From Microbacterium telephonicum (lineage in GTDB: Bacteria; Actinomycetota; Actinomycetes; Actinomycetales; Microbacteriaceae): a stretch of 64,000 nucleotides of DNA. Position 1 is the stretch's first letter. Each line of letters starts with the position of its first letter. The stretch spans positions 124,001 through 188,000 of the forward strand of contig NZ_RCDB01000001.1 of NCBI RefSeq assembly GCF_003651225.1. The letters are read 5' to 3'. Below, one piece after another: positions 17,394 through 24,985 of this stretch. The translations under genes were made by a program, and so were the position numbers. A model generated the notes under the pieces. It had not been told where the DNA came from. It searched no databases and was given only the letters and a program-made list of their open reading frames with translations.

Positions 17394-18089
17394 TCAGAAG
17401 AGGCGGGGGGCGCCGGACTCGATGCCCTTCATGCCTTCGTAGTCCAGCGTCACGCAGCGGATGCCGCGGTCGGTCGCGAGCACCTTCGCCTGCGGCTTGA
17501 TCTCCTGCGCGGCGAACACGCCGGTCACAGGCGAGAGGTGCGGATCGCGGCCGAGCAGTTCCAGGTAGCGGGTCAGCTGCTCGACGCCGTCGATGTCGCC
17601 GCGGCGCTTGACCTCTACGGCGATCGTGCCGCCGGCGGGATCGCGCAGCAGCAGGTCGACCGGCCCGATCGCGGTCGGGTATTCGCGGCGCACGAGCTGC
17701 AGCCCGTCGCCGATCACGTCGACCTGCTCCGCGAGCAGCCGCTGCAGGTCGGCTTCGACGCCGTCCTTCTGCAGACCCGGGTCGATGCCGAGCTCGTGGG
17801 TCGAGTCGTGCAGCACCTCGTAGATGCGCACGAGCAGCGCGTCGCCGGTCTTCGCGTGGGTGACGCGCCAGTGCTCGAGCACACCCGCGGAGGCGGACTC
17901 CGCATCCGGCTCCTCCACCGTCAGGGTGCACGGCGGGCTCATCCAGTTGAGCGGCTTGTACGACCCGCCGTCGGAGTGGACGAGCAGCGACCCGTCGCCC
18001 TTGTGCACGAGCAGGCGCGTGGCCAACGGCAGGTGGGCGTTGAGACGGCCGGTGTAGTCCACGGAGCAGCGGGCGATGACGAGACGCAC
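17394..18089 (-). CDS. nucS: endonuclease NucS (EndoMS), mismatch repair
   Basis: A 231-residue NucS. In actinobacteria, which lack MutS/MutL, NucS cuts DNA at mismatches together with the sliding clamp. The N-terminal DNA-binding/dimer domain begins [20 protein letters not shown]. The nuclease domain has the active-site pattern PVDLLLRD followed by IAVEVKRRG (about 140-165). The C-terminal GAPRLF fits a short clamp-binding tail. The GTG at 18089 is leaderless, with -10 TACACT (18101-18096) 6 nt upstream, which excludes a longer in-frame reading. Confidence 0.93.
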   Translation of the reverse strand: MRLVIARCSVDYTGRLNAHLPLATRLLVHKGDGSLLVHSDGGSYKPLNWMSPPCTLTVEEPDAESASAGVLEHWRVTHAKTGDALLVRIYEVLHDSTHELGIDPGLQKDGVEADLQRLLAEQVDVIGDGLQLVRREYPTAIGPVDLLLRDPAGGTIAVEVKRRGDIDGVEQLTRYLELLGRDPHLSPVTGVFAAQEIKPQAKVLATDRGIRCVTLDYEGMKGIESGAPRLF

Positions 18090-18180
18090 CCGACGAGTGT
18101 ACGGGGGTTGCTGTACGGGGTTGTCCGGGAATGGCCGTCCGGGCCGCCGACCGCCGGCGGCGATTGTTAGAAACGGATCC

Positions 18181-20046
18181 ATGACGAGACCGGAGTGGGC
18201 CGAGTACATCGTGGCGAGCGCCCACGCCGACACCGCGGCGATGGGTGCGCTCATCGCGGGCGAGGCGCAGCGCAGCCGTCGCGTGCAGCTCGAGGCGGCG
18301 CAGCGTCAGATCGACGCCACCGCCCGGCAGACCGCGGCCGTGCGCGAGACCGCCCAGGCGACGCAGCGCGCCGTCACCGACGCCGCCGATCGCCAGGTCG
18401 CCGCCCAGGGCGAGACGACGACCGCCGTCGCCGACCTCGCTTCCTCGGTCGATGCCATGAGCGACCGCCTCGCGGACTCCGTCGACATCGGCTTCCTGCG
18501 CGTGCAGCAGACTGTGGGCGAAGGGCTGGAGACGCTCGACAAGAACCTGGACGTGCTCGCGGGGATGGTGCGCGGCGGCTTCGAGCTGGTCGGGAAGCGG
18601 CTCGTCGAGCAGACCGAGGTGCTCGGGACCATGGCGGCGATGACGGCGAACCCGCTGACGACCGCTGCCGAGGAGCACTACCGCCGGGGCGTCGCGTCGC
18701 TGCGCCAGGGCTGGCTCGACGAGGCGATCGTCGAACTCGTCCTCGCGAGCGAGAAGGATGCGACCAACCCCGCGCCGCGCTACGCGCTCGGTGTCGCGCG
18801 GGCGGCGCTGGATGAGCCGGGCGCCGCGTTCGCTTCGCTCCTCCTCGCCGTGAAGTACGCGGCCGCCGACGAGAGGTGGGGTCCGCTCGCCGCCAGTGCC
18901 GTGATCCTGCTGCGCTCGGTCGCGGCGCCGGAGCAGGCCGACGAGGTCGCGGCGGCTCTCGACACGGCGTTGCGCCTGGCCCCCACGTGCGCGGAGCTGC
19001 TCGTCATCCGCGCCGTGCACCACGACGCCCCGGACGACCTCGTCGCCGCGTTCACCCTGGCCCCGGAACTGGCCCTCGTGGCCATCCAGGCCGGCGTCCC
19101 CGGCGCGGAGGAGGCCGCCGAGACGGTGGCGAACGATCCGTCGAGCCCCGTGCACGCGCGCCGCGAGATCCAGCGGCTCATCGCGGCCTCCGGCGACGAG
19201 GGCTTCGGCGTCAACATCGAGCCCGCCGACATCCCGCAGGCGATGATCGGTCACACCGCGTGGCTGCGCACCGCGCTGCCGACCGTCGAGCATCACGCGA
19301 TGGTCGTCATGGCGCAGCGACTCGCCGATGCCGAGCTGTCGGTGACGACGGCGCGCGCGAGAGAGGGTCTCGGCCGTCACGTCCTGGACGCGTCGCACGA
19401 GAACGCGCATGAGCTCCGGGGACGTCTGGAGGAGGCCGCCGACGCCGTGGGCCGTGCCGAGGCGGCCGTGGAGGCGTATCGGACCCTTCCGGCGGCGACC
19501 GCGACGCTCGTGCACCGAGCGCGCGTCGAGAACGCGTTCCTGCCGTTCGTCCGTCCCGTCATCGCGCTGATCGTCACGGTGTTCCTCATCGCCGTCGCCG
19601 CTCCGAACGGATCGCTCTCGTTCCTCGCCGGCATGGCGGCCTTCGTCACCGGCATCCTCTTCGTCGTCTGGTCGGTCAGGGCCCTGCGCCAACTGGCCGA
19701 GCAGCGGGCCGCCGCGCGGCGTGAAGCGGCCGTCGCAGCGCAGATCCGAGAGCAGCAGGTGCTGATGGCCCAGCATCAGCGCGACCGTGCGCGCAGCCAG
19801 GCCGACCGCGACCTCGATGACGCCCGTCGCGCGCTTCGGACGGTCGAACGGCAGGTGGATGCCGCCGATGCCCGCAGCCTCGAACTCGCGGCCGAGCTCG
19901 ATGACGCCGCGGCGGAGCACCGCGCGGCGCAGGCGGAGCTCGCGCGCCTGACGTCGGAGGCGGAGCGCTACCGGCGACCGATCCTCGCCCTTCTGCCGCG
20001 CGTCGCGCCCGGGCGTGTGCGTCCGCTCGGCGAGATCGCCTCGTGA
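18181..20046 (+). CDS. large coiled-coil/TPR membrane protein, unknown function
   Basis: A 621-residue protein. A long helical, Ala/Gln-rich coiled-coil segment (about 20-155) contains heptad-like text resembling chemoreceptor signalling helices. A TPR-like region follows (about 163-232, [20 protein letters not shown]), then a helical domain (about 240-440), two membrane segments (about 455-474 and 480-500) and a C-terminal charged coil (500-600). I do not recognise a catalytic motif. TAGAAA lies 7 nt before ATG 18181, so the mRNA may be leaderless. It starts a run of three same-strand genes (to 21535). N-terminal coil plus TPR suggests a scaffold or sensor at the membrane; this is inference. 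Confidence 0.8.
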   Translation: MTRPEWAEYIVASAHADTAAMGALIAGEAQRSRRVQLEAAQRQIDATARQTAAVRETAQATQRAVTDAADRQVAAQGETTTAVADLASSVDAMSDRLADSVDIGFLRVQQTVGEGLETLDKNLDVLAGMVRGGFELVGKRLVEQTEVLGTMAAMTANPLTTAAEEHYRRGVASLRQGWLDEAIVELVLASEKDATNPAPRYALGVARAALDEPGAAFASLLLAVKYAAADERWGPLAASAVILLRSVAAPEQADEVAAALDTALRLAPTCAELLVIRAVHHDAPDDLVAAFTLAPELALVAIQAGVPGAEEAAETVANDPSSPVHARREIQRLIAASGDEGFGVNIEPADIPQAMIGHTAWLRTALPTVEHHAMVVMAQRLADAELSVTTARAREGLGRHVLDASHENAHELRGRLEEAADAVGRAEAAVEAYRTLPAATATLVHRARVENAFLPFVRPVIALIVTVFLIAVAAPNGSLSFLAGMAAFVTGILFVVWSVRALRQLAEQRAAARREAAVAAQIREQQVLMAQHQRDRARSQADRDLDDARRALRTVERQVDAADARSLELAAELDDAAAEHRAAQAELARLTSEAERYRRPILALLPRVAPGRVRPLGEIAS

Positions 20047-20107
20047 GCATCCGCCGCCGCCCCTTCGACTTCCCTCTTCCCACATCACCACGACGAAAGG
20101 CCACACG

Positions 20108-20692
20108 ATGACGACGACCCCCGCCGGCTGGTACCCCGCCGAGCAGCACCCCGGACGCCAGCGCTACTGGGACGGCGCGGCCTGGACGGACCACTTCCAC
20201 CCTGCGCTCGACGAGCCGATCGCCGCGCCCCCCGCGACCGCAGCGGACGTCGCACGGGCGGCCGTCGCTCCCACGGGAGACGACGACGTCGTCGGCATCC
20301 TCACGGCGCTGAAGCACGACGCGATCGCGGCCGGGATGCTGAGCAAGCACAAGGTCACGTCGAAGGCCAACAAGCGGCGGCAGGAGGTGGAGGCGAGCTT
20401 CACGGCGAACCTCACGACCGTCAAGAACTACTGGGTGAAAATCGACGTCATCAAGACGCCGCACGGGATCAGCTGGTCGCCCGACAACGGGCTCTGGAGC
20501 AAGGACGGAGCGGCGCGCGGCGGCCAGATGGGCTTGGCGAACGAGCTGTCGGCGCGCGGCGGCATCGTCAGCGGGCTGGTGGGCAACATGATCGCCGGCT
20601 CCGCGGCCAAGGCGGCGGCCAAGGACGCACAGCGCGCGCAGATGGAGTACGCGGCCTTCGAGTCCGCGGTGCTGTCGAACTACTACAGCTGA
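20108..20692 (+). CDS. DUF2510 domain protein
   Basis: A 194-residue protein beginning with a DUF2510 module (residues 5-31, AGWYPAEQHPGRQRYWDGAA then WTDHF), a Trp-rich motif common in actinobacterial membrane-associated proteins. The remainder is soluble-looking, with a Lys-rich segment (KHKVTSKANKRRQ), a beta-like VKIDVIKTPHGISWSP region, and a Gly/Ala stretch (GGIVSGLVGNMIAGSAAKAA) resembling a glycine zipper. GAAAGG lies about 8 nt before the ATG. It is 61 nt after the TPR gene and 12 nt before the next gene, so it probably belongs to the same operon. Function unknown. Confidence 0.8.
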   Translation: MTTTPAGWYPAEQHPGRQRYWDGAAWTDHFHPALDEPIAAPPATAADVARAAVAPTGDDDVVGILTALKHDAIAAGMLSKHKVTSKANKRRQEVEASFTANLTTVKNYWVKIDVIKTPHGISWSPDNGLWSKDGAARGGQMGLANELSARGGIVSGLVGNMIAGSAAKAAAKDAQRAQMEYAAFESAVLSNYYS

Positions 20693-20704
20693 GGACGCGG
20701 CGCG

Positions 20705-21535
20705 GTGGCGGACACGTCGGCGTACGACGCGATCATCGCCCGGGTGATCGCGATGCGCGAGGCGGCGGACTGGAAGGACGGCGAGACGCGCCTGCGCGCG
20801 TGGGAGGACGAGCTCACGGCGCTCGGCGCGCCCGCCGATCCGCGGGACCGGAAGCGGGTCTGGGGAGACTTCGCCGCCGCCCGCGCCGCCTACCGGGACG
20901 CCCGCACGGAGTTCTTCGCGTCGCGCACGACCGGGGACGGTGCCGCCCGACCTCCGCATCGGACCGTCGGCGCCGCCGCATCGCGGACGTCGAGCAGCCC
21001 CGAACGCGCGCGGGAGCAGGAGGAGGCACGGCGACGCAAGCAGACCCTGATCGGTCAGCTGCGCACTCTCGTCGGGGGTGAGCCGGGCGGGCCGGCGACC
21101 GGTCGGGTGAAGGAGCTGGGCGCGGCGTTCTTCCAGGCGGGCTACGCGGGGCGGGAGCACAACGACGCGCTCGGAGCGGAGTTCTCCGGACTCCGCTCCG
21201 AGTACTTCCGCCGGCTCGACACGGAGATGCGACGCGCACGCGAGCGTCGCGAGCGCATCGCACGCGACATGGATCACGCGCTGTTCGTGCTGGAGCGGAT
21301 CGCGCACGGCGCCGACGTCGCCGACCGATGGGCCAAATGGACCGAGGCCGCCGAGCGGTACCGCAGTCACGGCTACCCCGGCAAGGAGAAGAAGGCCGAG
21401 CTCGACGGTCGCTTCCAGCGGCTGCGCGGTGAGCTGAGCGCGGCGCTCGAACGCGACAAGCAGAAGCGCCAACGTCAGCGGGAGGCCGAATGGGCCGCCG
21501 AGCGCGCGCGTCGCGGAGGTCCGCGGCGCCGCTGA
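20705..21535 (+). CDS. helical protein with DUF349-like repeats
   Basis: A 276-residue, strongly charged, nearly all-helical soluble protein. Three stretches (about 10-72, 110-160, 185-245) resemble DUF349 repeats, with Trp/Phe at helix ends (KRVWGDFAAARAAYRDARTE and RWAKWTEAAERYRS). The C-terminus is a basic coil ending RRGGPRRR. The GTG at 20705 follows the DUF2510 gene by 12 nt. DUF349 proteins are poorly understood. The operon with a membrane TPR protein suggests a shared complex, but this is not shown by the sequence. Confidence 0.75.
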   Translation: MADTSAYDAIIARVIAMREAADWKDGETRLRAWEDELTALGAPADPRDRKRVWGDFAAARAAYRDARTEFFASRTTGDGAARPPHRTVGAAASRTSSSPERAREQEEARRRKQTLIGQLRTLVGGEPGGPATGRVKELGAAFFQAGYAGREHNDALGAEFSGLRSEYFRRLDTEMRRARERRERIARDMDHALFVLERIAHGADVADRWAKWTEAAERYRSHGYPGKEKKAELDGRFQRLRGELSAALERDKQKRQRQREAEWAAERARRGGPRRR

Positions 21536-21565
21536 CGCCGACGCGCGGATGGCTACACTGATGCG

Positions 21566-22576
21566 GTGGAAGCCGATGTCCGCCGTCACTCGCGGGCAGT
21601 GCGCGATGACCCGCTGGTGACAGAACTGCGTGTGCTCCGGGCCGCGCGAGGCATCTCCTACCGCGAGCTCGCCGCACGCATCACCCGTGCCCGTGAAGAG
21701 CGCGGCATCGGCCCGGCGGCGGCGCGGGTCGCCCACACCACCGTGTCGGACGTCTTCCGCCCCGGTCGCTCACGCCTGAACGCCGACCTCGTCGCCGAGA
21801 TCGTGCGCGCGCTCGGGAGCGACGATGCCACCGTCGAGGAGTGGCGCGCGCGCGTCGCCCTGCGGGCGGCGACGGGCCCCGCCCCGCGCCCGTCCGCGCC
21901 CGTCGACCCGTCGCATGCACCGATCCCCGCGACGCTCGTCGATCCGGGTCCCGGTCCTCTCGGCGGGCCGCGGTCGCGCCGCACCACGGTCGCGACGGCG
22001 GCGGTCCTCGTCGCCGCCGGACTCCTGCTCAATGCGACCGGCAAGTTCTTCAACCCGCTCCTCGGCGACGTGTTCTTCGTCGACATGGTCGGAACCGCCG
22101 CCGTGGCGCTTCTCGGCGGCCCCTGGCTCGCAGCCCTCGTGGGCGCCGGCTTCGTCGTCGTGGAACTGCTCAAGTCCCAGGTCGACGGCGCGCTGTTCGC
22201 GGCCACCATGGTCTTCGCCGGACTGATCTGGGGCTACGGAGTGCGAGCAGGGTGGGGCCGGACCATGCCGCGCTTCCTGGGACTGAGCGCACTGGTGGCG
22301 GTCGCGACATCGGCGGTCGCCGTGCCCATCACCGTGGTCTACCTCGAGGGCCGCTCGGGGCGCGGACTGGACGTGCTGTTCTCTCAGGTGGGCGAGACCG
22401 GTGTCGGCCCGTGGCTCGCGGTCGCCACGGTGAACCTCACCGTGTCGCTCCTCGACAAGGTCTTCACCGGAGCGATCGCGTACCTCATCGCGGGCCTCGT
22501 CTGGAGCCTCCCGGCGGCGGCGGATCGCTTCGCCGATCCGCGGGTCGATCCGCCTCGGCGTCGGGCCACGCGCTAG
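21566..22576 (+). CDS. HTH domain fused to a polytopic membrane domain
   Basis: A 336-residue protein. The N-terminus (about 17-80) is an HTH of the type with VAHTTVSDVFRPGRSRLNA before a conserved AEIVRALG. After a Pro-rich linker there are five to six hydrophobic segments (about 140-325), with GKFFNPLLGD, GGPWLAALVGAGFVVVE and GAIAYLIAGLVW recalling substrate-specific (S) subunits of ECF transporters. A cytoplasmic HTH joined to such a module is unusual; it could act as a membrane-tethered regulator. The GTG at 21566 is leaderless, with TACACT (21554-21559) 6 nt upstream, so this gene has its own promoter although only 30 nt follow the previous gene. Confidence 0.78.
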   Translation: MEADVRRHSRAVRDDPLVTELRVLRAARGISYRELAARITRAREERGIGPAAARVAHTTVSDVFRPGRSRLNADLVAEIVRALGSDDATVEEWRARVALRAATGPAPRPSAPVDPSHAPIPATLVDPGPGPLGGPRSRRTTVATAAVLVAAGLLLNATGKFFNPLLGDVFFVDMVGTAAVALLGGPWLAALVGAGFVVVELLKSQVDGALFAATMVFAGLIWGYGVRAGWGRTMPRFLGLSALVAVATSAVAVPITVVYLEGRSGRGLDVLFSQVGETGVGPWLAVATVNLTVSLLDKVFTGAIAYLIAGLVWSLPAAADRFADPRVDPPRRRATR

Positions 22577-22579
22577 CGG

Positions 22580-23803
22580 TCAGTGGTGGCCGGCCCCCAC
22601 CTTCGACCCGGCGATGGGCTTCGCGGCGCCGGACGCGAACCCGCTCATCGCGATCAGCGCGACGATGATCCACAGGGTCGGGAGGATGCCGATCTGGTGG
22701 CTGATCCAGCCGAGCACCGGCGGTCCGCACAGGAACGCGACGTATCCGATCGTCGCCGCCGCCGACACCGACGCGGCCGCCTTGGTCGGGTCGTCGGCGG
22801 CCGCCGACATCCCGAGCGGGAAGCCGAGCGACGCGCCCGCACCCCACAGGGCGACGCCGATGAAGGCGACCGGAAGCGACGGCGCGAGGATGAAGGTGAC
22901 GAGTCCGACGGCCGCGGTGACGGCGAGGATGCGCAGCGTCCACACCCGTCCGATGCGGTCCACGAGCGGACCGCCGAGCACGCGGAATACCGTCATCGCG
23001 ACCGAGAACACCGTGAGCGCGATCGCGCCGGTCGCCTCGGTCTGGCCGTGGCCGTCGACGACGGCGATCGTGAGCCAGTCGTTGGCGCTGCCCTCGGCGA
23101 AGGCCATGCCGAGCATGATGAGGCCGATGGCGTAGGTGCGCGGGTCGCGCCAGACCGCGGCGAGCTCGGCGAAGCGCTCCTTGCGCGTCGGTGCCGTCGC
23201 CGGGTCGTCGTGGACGATCTCACGGGACGGGACGAACCGCAGCGCGACGAGTCCTGCTCCGAGCACGATCGCGCCGACGAGCCAGAGATGCCACGCCACG
23301 CCGACCTGCGAGGCCGCCATCAGGATGCCGAAACCGGCGCCGGCGACCGTGCCGAGACTGAAGAAGGCGTGGAAGAGAGGCATGAGCGTGCGCTCGAAGG
23401 ACTGCTCGACGGCCGCGGCTTCGACGTTCATCATGACGTCGGTCGCGCTCATGCCGAGCCCCATGAAGGCGAGGCCGACCGCGGTGACGGCGTAGGACTC
23501 GAGGAACTGCACGCCGAGCCCGGCGATCGCCACGCCGATGCCGAACGAGACGATCGTCGCGAACATGCCCCGACGCGCCCCCCAGCGCGCGACGATGACG
23601 TTCGCCAGCGACAGGCCGACGATGGAGGCAGCCCCGATGACGAACAGCAGCACCCCGACGCCGAAGTCGTCGATGCCCAGCACCTGCTTGACCGACGGCA
23701 GCCGCGACGCCCAGGAGGCGAAGCCCAGACCGCACACGAGGAAGATCGTGAAGATGGCGGTGCGCCAGTCCACCAGCTGTCGCCGAGTCAGCGTCGCATC
23801 CAT
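22580..23803 (-). CDS. major facilitator superfamily transporter
   Basis: A 407-residue MFS permease with 12 hydrophobic segments. The motif after segment 2 (ARWGARRGMF) and its counterpart in the second half (LVDRIGRVWTL) are the MFS loop signatures. The substrate is unknown. It is divergent from the LacI-type gene, so it is the likely target of that regulator, and a sugar or nucleoside-like substrate would fit. The ATG at 23803 is leaderless, with TAGGAT (23815-23810) 6 nt upstream. Confidence 0.88.
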   Translation of the reverse strand: MDATLTRRQLVDWRTAIFTIFLVCGLGFASWASRLPSVKQVLGIDDFGVGVLLFVIGAASIVGLSLANVIVARWGARRGMFATIVSFGIGVAIAGLGVQFLESYAVTAVGLAFMGLGMSATDVMMNVEAAAVEQSFERTLMPLFHAFFSLGTVAGAGFGILMAASQVGVAWHLWLVGAIVLGAGLVALRFVPSREIVHDDPATAPTRKERFAELAAVWRDPRTYAIGLIMLGMAFAEGSANDWLTIAVVDGHGQTEATGAIALTVFSVAMTVFRVLGGPLVDRIGRVWTLRILAVTAAVGLVTFILAPSLPVAFIGVALWGAGASLGFPLGMSAAADDPTKAAASVSAAATIGYVAFLCGPPVLGWISHQIGILPTLWIIVALIAMSGFASGAAKPIAGSKVGAGHH

Positions 23804-23835
23804 CCGCTGATCCTATAGCTCCTCCCGGCGCGGAT

Positions 23836-23847
23836 CGAATCGTTTCG
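23836..23847. promoter_or_regulatory. LacI-type operator between the MFS and lacI-like genes
   Basis: CGAATCGTTTCG is a palindrome (CGAA-n-CG-n-TTCG) with the central CG step typical of LacI/GalR operators. It lies between the two divergent -10 elements (TAGGAT at 23815-23810 and TACGAT at 23867-23872), about 20 nt from each, so it can control both. Confidence 0.6.
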
Positions 23848-23878
23848 GAGCTGATTGCGCGCAGGGTACGATCGGCCC

Positions 23879-24934
23879 ATGACGACGCGCCGCGCCACGA
23901 TCGCCGACGTTGCGCGCACCGCAGGCGTCTCCCCCTCGACGGCATCCGTCGTGTTCAGCGGAAACGCCCGCGTCTCGGACGCCACCCGCGCGAAGGTGCT
24001 CGCCGCGGCTGAGGAGCTCGGCTACACCGGCCCGCACCCGCTGGCGGCATCGCTGCGCCGCGGGCGTTCGGGCATCGTCGGCGTCGTGTTCACCGAGCAT
24101 CTCGGCCGGGCCTTCCAGGACCCGGTGAAGATCCTCATGATGGACGGCCTCACGGCGGCGGTGGCCCCCCTGGGCGCGGGACTGCTGCTGCTGCGCGACA
24201 CCCTGGACGCCGACGCGGCCGCCCCGACCCTCACGACGGCTCCGCTCGACGCGGCCGTGCTCGTCGGCTGCAGCGCGCGCCAGCGCGCCGCCCTCGGTCC
24301 CGTCAAGGCGCGCGGCATCCCGCTTGTCGTGATCGAGGGGGATGCCGGCGACGACGTGCCGCGCATCGACCTCGACAACCGCGACGCCCAGCGCACCGCC
24401 GCGGCGCATGTCCGCGACCTCGGGCACACCCGCGTCGCGACCGTGACCCTGCCGGTGCGCGCCGGCCGTGGCCGCGGCCTCCTCGCGCCGGAGGACGAGA
24501 TCACGGTCGACGTCACCCGCCACCGGCTCGACGGCGTACGAGACGTCTTCCCGGATGCCGTCGCGTACGCGTGCGCCGCCTCGTCGATCGACGAAGGGCT
24601 CGAGGCGGGACGCGCCCTCTTCGCGCGGCACGAGCGCCCGACGGCGGTGATCGCGCAGAGCGACCTGCTCGCGGCGGGCGTCATCCGCGCCGCCGAGGAG
24701 GCGGGTCTGCGCGTGCCGGCCGACGTGACCGTGACCGGTTTCGACGGCATCGCGGTCGACGGCCTCGCGCCCTACCGCCTCACGACGCTCGTGCAGGACG
24801 CGATCGGCAAGGGCCGCGCCGCGGGCGACGCCGTTGCGGCGATGCTCGCCGGCGAGCCCGTGTCGTCCGCCGTGCTCTCCTGTCCGTTCCGCCTCGGCAA
24901 CACGACGGCGCCGGCTCCGGAAATCGCCCTATAG
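23879..24934 (+). CDS. LacI-family transcriptional regulator
   Basis: A 351-residue LacI/GalR regulator. The N-terminal HTH (about 5-55) shows ATIADVARTAGVSPSTASVV and the hinge helix HPLAASLRRGR. The C-terminal periplasmic-binding-protein-like domain has conserved text such as AVIAQSDLLAAGVIRAAEE and DVTVTGFDGI. It probably represses itself and the divergent MFS gene through the palindrome at 23836-23847. The ATG at 23879 is leaderless (TACGAT, 6 nt upstream). The TAG stop overlaps the -10 of the Mrp operon. Confidence 0.92.
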   Translation: MTTRRATIADVARTAGVSPSTASVVFSGNARVSDATRAKVLAAAEELGYTGPHPLAASLRRGRSGIVGVVFTEHLGRAFQDPVKILMMDGLTAAVAPLGAGLLLLRDTLDADAAAPTLTTAPLDAAVLVGCSARQRAALGPVKARGIPLVVIEGDAGDDVPRIDLDNRDAQRTAAAHVRDLGHTRVATVTLPVRAGRGRGLLAPEDEITVDVTRHRLDGVRDVFPDAVAYACAASSIDEGLEAGRALFARHERPTAVIAQSDLLAAGVIRAAEEAGLRVPADVTVTGFDGIAVDGLAPYRLTTLVQDAIGKGRAAGDAVAAMLAGEPVSSAVLSCPFRLGNTTAPAPEIAL

Positions 24935-24978
24935 AATAGAGTCCGATCCCCAGACGCCCCGCAGACGCCATGAGGAGG
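24932..24978 (+). promoter_or_regulatory. promoter and ribosome binding site of the Mrp operon
   Basis: A -10 TAGAAT (24932-24937) overlaps the stop of the lacI-like gene. A strong GAGGAGG (24972-24978) lies 7 nt before a TTG start at 24986. No convincing -35 was found. Confidence 0.5.
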
Positions 24979-24985
24979 CACCTTT

